From contig NC_068976.1 in assembly GCF_016808095.1 (NCBI RefSeq), positions 11,193,001 through 11,257,000 of the forward strand: a stretch of 64,000 nt of DNA, in the 5' to 3' direction. A program made the position numbers and the translations under genes. Below, in pieces: positions 60,148-64,000 of this stretch (within the stretch, counting starts at the first letter, position 1; every line of letters begins with the position of its first letter). Under the pieces are notes generated by a model, which was given only the letters and a program-made list of their open reading frames with translations, ran no database searches and had not been told where the DNA came from. The DNA comes from Vigna angularis (taxonomy: Eukaryota > Streptophyta > Magnoliopsida > Fabales > Fabaceae).

Positions 60148-62578
60148 TCAGTTGATGTTGTTATCAAAATTGTTATGTACAGCTGACAACAACGACATAA
60201 ATCCAAAATGACCCATTTCGGTATCTTGTGATAGTTGGATAGTGTCCGCTTCAAAATGTTGAGGGTGAGGGTGATCACATTCAACAACATTACTTGGTCT
60301 TTCGCCCTGAAACAACACAACTACTAAGTTAAACATAATTGATGGACAAAAAAGTATGTAATAAATATTTTGACCGTAAATAATGACTCACGCATTGTTC
60401 GGTGGGTGGTGTTGAAGTGTTTGTGAATGAAGTTGACTTTCTTCTTTTGGTTCTTTTCTCAACAGTGGACTTCAACCTATTTGTGCGTGGACGTCCTTTT
60501 CGCTTAACAGTTGCAGGACTGTGTACAAGGACATCAGATGTTCCAATTGGAGTAAGTGGTATTGACGTGCATGCACCAGTATCGTATCTTAGTTGGCCTG
60601 CATCACTGATGATGTTATTTGTCATGGAAGAACTGCACCCAAATTTTGTACCCAAACAATGAAGTTCTTTTTCCAATTCAGTACTAGCTTCCTCAGACTC
60701 ACATGCAACTTCAGCAATTTCATAAAAACATTTGCACAACAGTTTGTATCTTTGCATCCGTGGTTCATTTGTCGAATTACTATACGATGCTGTTATTAGT
60801 GTGTGTCTTCTTCGAATGTTTTTGCTCCACCGCCTCAAAATGTATTGTGAGGGAACACTGTAAACATCTTCTTGGCCAAATACCAACAGGGAATGGCGAC
60901 ATATAATTCCTCTAAACTGAAAGAGGTGGCAAGAGCAACTGGTTGTCTGTGTGATGGGATCAAATTGAACTTTGTAAAATTTATCCGGTACACGATTACC
61001 CTCCCACATTCGTTCCTCTTTTACAGTGTAAGTGTTCCACAAGTCCTCCTTTAAGGTGTCTTTGATGAAACTATTCATCCTTGAACGGAATTCAGTTTGA
61101 ACCTCCTCAAACTTTGCATGTGTGTATTCCATTTGAAATTGTCTCTCAATTGGCGACTGAGAACCACATGCAATAGTCGTGTTCATGGAGGAGAAGTCGG
61201 CTTCTATTTCCTTCTGCGCCTTTACCCTAAGTGCATTGTCGTATTGGACCACAAATTGTTGAAGTGTTGTTGTAGAGTTGATAAATCCATCAAAAAAGGC
61301 ATTCATTCCCTCACTTCTCTGAGTCGTAGACATGCCTGCCCAAAAATCTTTTTTCAAGTAACACGGGACCCATTTATGTCTCTCTTCGTACAAATTACAT
61401 AGCCATTCATTTTCCTCCAATCCATGTTTGGTAAGTAGTTCCTTCCAACCATTTTCAAATTCTGTTGGACAAACACAATCATATATAAGCGCATGTAGTT
61501 CGGTTTTGATAACGGGATTATTTCTATACCCGTGCAATTTTTCGGGCAACTTCTTAAGGATGTGCCATAAACACCACCTGTGCCTCGTATGAGGAAACAC
61601 TTCTTCAATAGCGTTGGCCATTGCTCTGCATTGGTCAGTAATAATACCTTGAGGAGTCTTATTACGCATGCATCTTAGCCAACTTTGGAACAACCAGACA
61701 AATGAGGCAGTGTCTTCCGAAGACAACAATCCACAACCAAGTAAAATCGAGTGTCCATGATGGTTAACTCCAACAAAAGGCGCAAATGGCATGTCGTACT
61801 TATTTGTTAAGTAAGTGGTGTCAAAGGAAACAACATCACCGAATTCTTCCCATGCAGCACGACTTCTTGCATCAGCCCAAAACACACTACAAATTTTATT
61901 CCCTTCATCCAGAGCAATGTCATAGAAGAACTCGTTATTTCTATCTTTCATTGACGAAAAGTGTCCTAGGAGTGCCTGACCATCACCATCCTTACATAAA
62001 GATCTTCTGTGTTGGCCAATGTAGTTTCGAGCGTCCCGCTCCACAAATTCCATGTTTTCATATCCCCCCGCATCGTTCACAATGCTAAGGAAACTCTTAT
62101 TTAACCTAACTCCAGCATCGTCGTTCACCTGCAACGTGTGTTTTGCATGCATGCTTAACTTTCTATTGGCTGCAAATAGTTTGGAGTTATTTGGACAAAG
62201 ATCATGGTTGTGGTCCAGAACAACGGTCCTTATAAACCACTTGTCCTCCTTCTTTGCAATGGTTATCCCAGCAGGACATTGGTTAGTTTGACTTGGAAGT
62301 GTTTTTACCACTGGTTTGACCGAAGACACATATTTTCCCTCCCTTGAACAAACTATTCTGAGGTAGTAGACGTTGTTGTCTTTATCTTTTTTAGAAGTTC
62401 TAGTCCGCACGGCAAACCCACGTCTAATGGCGTAGTTTGTGTAAAAAGTTTTTGCTTCAACCATTGAGTCAAAACACATATGCACTGTTGGGTCAATCTC
62501 CAATAAACTTTCATTGGGCTCATCAACATTGTCATTATAGTCATTCCCTTGATCCCCATCCATTGTGTGCGTTGACAT
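60148..62578 (-). CDS. FAR1/FHY3-type MULE transposase-derived protein
   Basis: Exon 1, 62578-60392, joins exon 2, 60306-60148, through a TGC|GTGAGT donor and a TTTCAG acceptor in phase 0, giving 781 aa. The frame is open upstream only to a GTG, so the first ATG (MSTHTMDG) is taken. An N-terminal FAR1-type DNA-binding domain spans about 35-130 with Cys and His ligands (IVCSREGKY, NQCPAGI, LDHNHDL). The MULE transposase domain has the acidic residues D253 (VVSFDTTY), D315 (IITDQCRAM) and E423 (TTQRSEGMNAFF). A SWIM zinc finger follows at about 548-562 (CSC...CRH). A basic tail holds an AT-hook-like RKGRPRTN. All three catalytic acids are kept, so it may be an active transposase or a FAR1-related regulator. 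It lies 344 bp upstream of the gene at 59804 on the same strand. Confidence 0.88.
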
Positions 62579-62599
62579 TAAACCCACCTTTAGACATAA

Positions 62600-63351
62600 A
62601 GCAAATTATATTCACTCATCACACTTACCACTATGACCACTGGCAACTACAAAAATAATGAAAATAAAATCTTTTTCGAAGAACTTATTAAAACGTACCC
62701 TGGTGAAAAATGGTGTGCCCTTTAATGAAGCTCAGTGGTCCTAACCAACCTCATCTTCTACATTTAAGTCCACCATAAATGATCCTTATGTGCTTCTCAC
62801 CAACCCTCCGAACTTCGTTTTGGCCCTTCTCTTTAATGAACACCCGGGTAAGTTGTCTGGAAGTGCTTGGTCAATGGAAATAAGTGTGAACGTTGGATTC
62901 TAACGTTGGTTGTTGACGCAGCTGTGTATTCCCGCCAAAAGGTCATATTTTTGCCTTGTCATACACGTATTTGGTTATCCTGTGAAAGCATGCATTGATG
63001 GTTGTCAGCATAAAGTTTCTCTCTCCTAACCCCCAATCAATGCTTTTCACTTTTAAAGGCTACCCATCAAGTCAGACTATCTCTCCACAATTAATGTAAC
63101 TTGATTTGAATAAGTTAAGTTAATGGAAATAGATATAATATTAATATTTTTTTGGTTTCATTGATTTCATATTATTTCATCGTTCACGTACTTGTATTTC
63201 AAATTCGGGTAGAAACCAATTCTGTAGGCTTCAATCAGGTGACAGTAACCCGTTTACCATTGTTTAGTTGTGAGTGACTTCTTTAATCATCCCACTGATG
63301 TGTATTCCTTAACCTACAATTTTTATGTCCACAGGAAATTTCTGCATAATC
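62600..63351. other. spacer between divergent genes
   Basis: Separates the minus-strand FAR1-type gene from the plus-strand HROB-like gene and so should hold both promoters. A CCCGG|GTAAGTT donor-like site near 62847 and a TTTTTATGTCCACAG acceptor-like site ending at 63334 could bound a 5'-leader intron of the plus-strand gene. Confidence 0.4.
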
Positions 63352-64000
63352 ATGGATGCATGGGAAGACCTTGTTTATGATGATGATGTCCTTGAATCGT
63401 TTTTGAAAAAATGCGATGCTTCCGCAACGCTTATTCCTGGTCCTGCAGGTAACATCCAAGCAGCTTTCGTGAATAGAACGGGAACAGAACAACCGAAATC
63501 GACACAAGAATTTGCTCGTGATGTTGCTGACGCAACCTATGAACGAGATTTCAACTCCAATGCTTGGAAATGGGCACAGATGTTTATTGAACACCACGGT
63601 ACACTGAATCTCATACACGCTTCCAAGAACATTATTACCTTCAATACTTGTAATTTGTTTTCATATTTTGTTATCATAGGTCTCGTAAAGGATGGAAAAT
63701 TCGAGAACGTTAACTCCCTCCAAGAGGCAAAATCAGCTGAGGTCCTTCCATTGGTGGTTTGCATATTGAAAGAGTGCAAGCCCAATGGGTTGGGAGATAT
63801 GCAGTTGACTCTTAAGGACCCAACTGCCACGATGAAGGCTTCCTTGCACAAGAAAGCTCTTGAAGATCCTGAAATTGCAGAAAATATCGCAGTTGGTTCC
63901 GTTATCATACTCAATCTTGTAAGCCATCTAATTTGTACTTAACTACCATAATTATTTTATTGGTATTTAAGTGTTCTTCTTCTTACAAATTCCGTTTGTA
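63352..64000 (+). CDS. HROB-like OB-fold protein, 5' part (runs off the window)
   Basis: Exon 1, 63352-63598, starts MDAWEDLVYDDD. An 81-nt intron (63599-63679, CACG|GTACAC...CATAG|GT) can be read through because it has no stop and is a multiple of three. Exon 2 runs 63680-63918 to a GTAAGC donor, and the gene continues past the edge. The blocks LIPGPAGNIQAAF (exon 1) and LPLVVCILKECKPNGLGDMQ followed by LTLKDPTATMKASLHKK (exon 2) match the OB-fold domain of the homologous recombination factor HROB (C17orf53 family), which loads MCM8-9 in animals. Plants have homologues. Identification is from memory of the family pattern. Confidence 0.72.

Overview
The window is nuclear DNA of a flowering plant. 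AT-rich intergenic sequence, GT-AG introns, plant-specific gene families and several plant transposon types all point that way. A complete TRIM element and other repeats of a style I associate with bean-type legumes (Phaseoleae) suggest a legume, but the genus is inference.

Layout. 1-5.9 kb is intergenic with a complete 377-bp TRIM retrotransposon (1037-1413), a non-autonomous hAT element (2101-2653) and old fragments. 5939-9876 (minus) is an intact eight-exon EamA/SLC35F-like membrane transporter gene. 9.9-20.5 kb is repeat-rich intergenic DNA: decayed LTR pieces, an (AT)n tract, a Mutator-like inverted-repeat element and a second hAT-like element. 20493-52321 is a CACTA-type DNA transposon with a 3-bp AGT target duplication. 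Inside it lies a 30.4-kb retrotransposon array at 20832-51213. 52.3-55.4 kb is intergenic and holds a Mutator-like element with a 9-bp duplication (53544-54814). 55.7-62.6 kb holds three transposon-derived or domesticated genes: a four-exon plant-mobile-domain-like gene, a frameshifted plant transposon-protein gene and a FAR1/FHY3-type MULE transposase gene. These lie among palindrome-bearing tandem repeats. 63352 to the right edge is the start of a HROB-like OB-fold gene.

The array is the main feature. It has four LTRs of exactly 3173 bp and three internal regions, all head to tail on the minus strand. A single 5-bp target duplication (CTCTC) flanks the whole block. Each unit has a tRNA-Asp primer binding site and a gag-like gene that lost its C-terminal half and zinc knuckle. 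No unit has protease, reverse transcriptase, RNase H or integrase, so the elements must be mobilised in trans.

Each unit also carries, antisense to gag, a small intact gene. It has a TATA box, a CT-rich leader, a 5'-leader intron, two coding exons and a 152-aa product. The product aligns without gaps to WUSCHEL-related homeobox (WOX) homeodomains and has a WUS-box-like LLNLFP and an EAR-like LSLRP motif. All three copies are intact. Three 20-bp hairpins with a shared loop and compensating stem changes lie just upstream of its promoter. A retrotransposon that carries and amplifies a split WOX-like regulator, in the orientation that preserves its introns through an RNA intermediate, is the best candidate here for an undescribed system.
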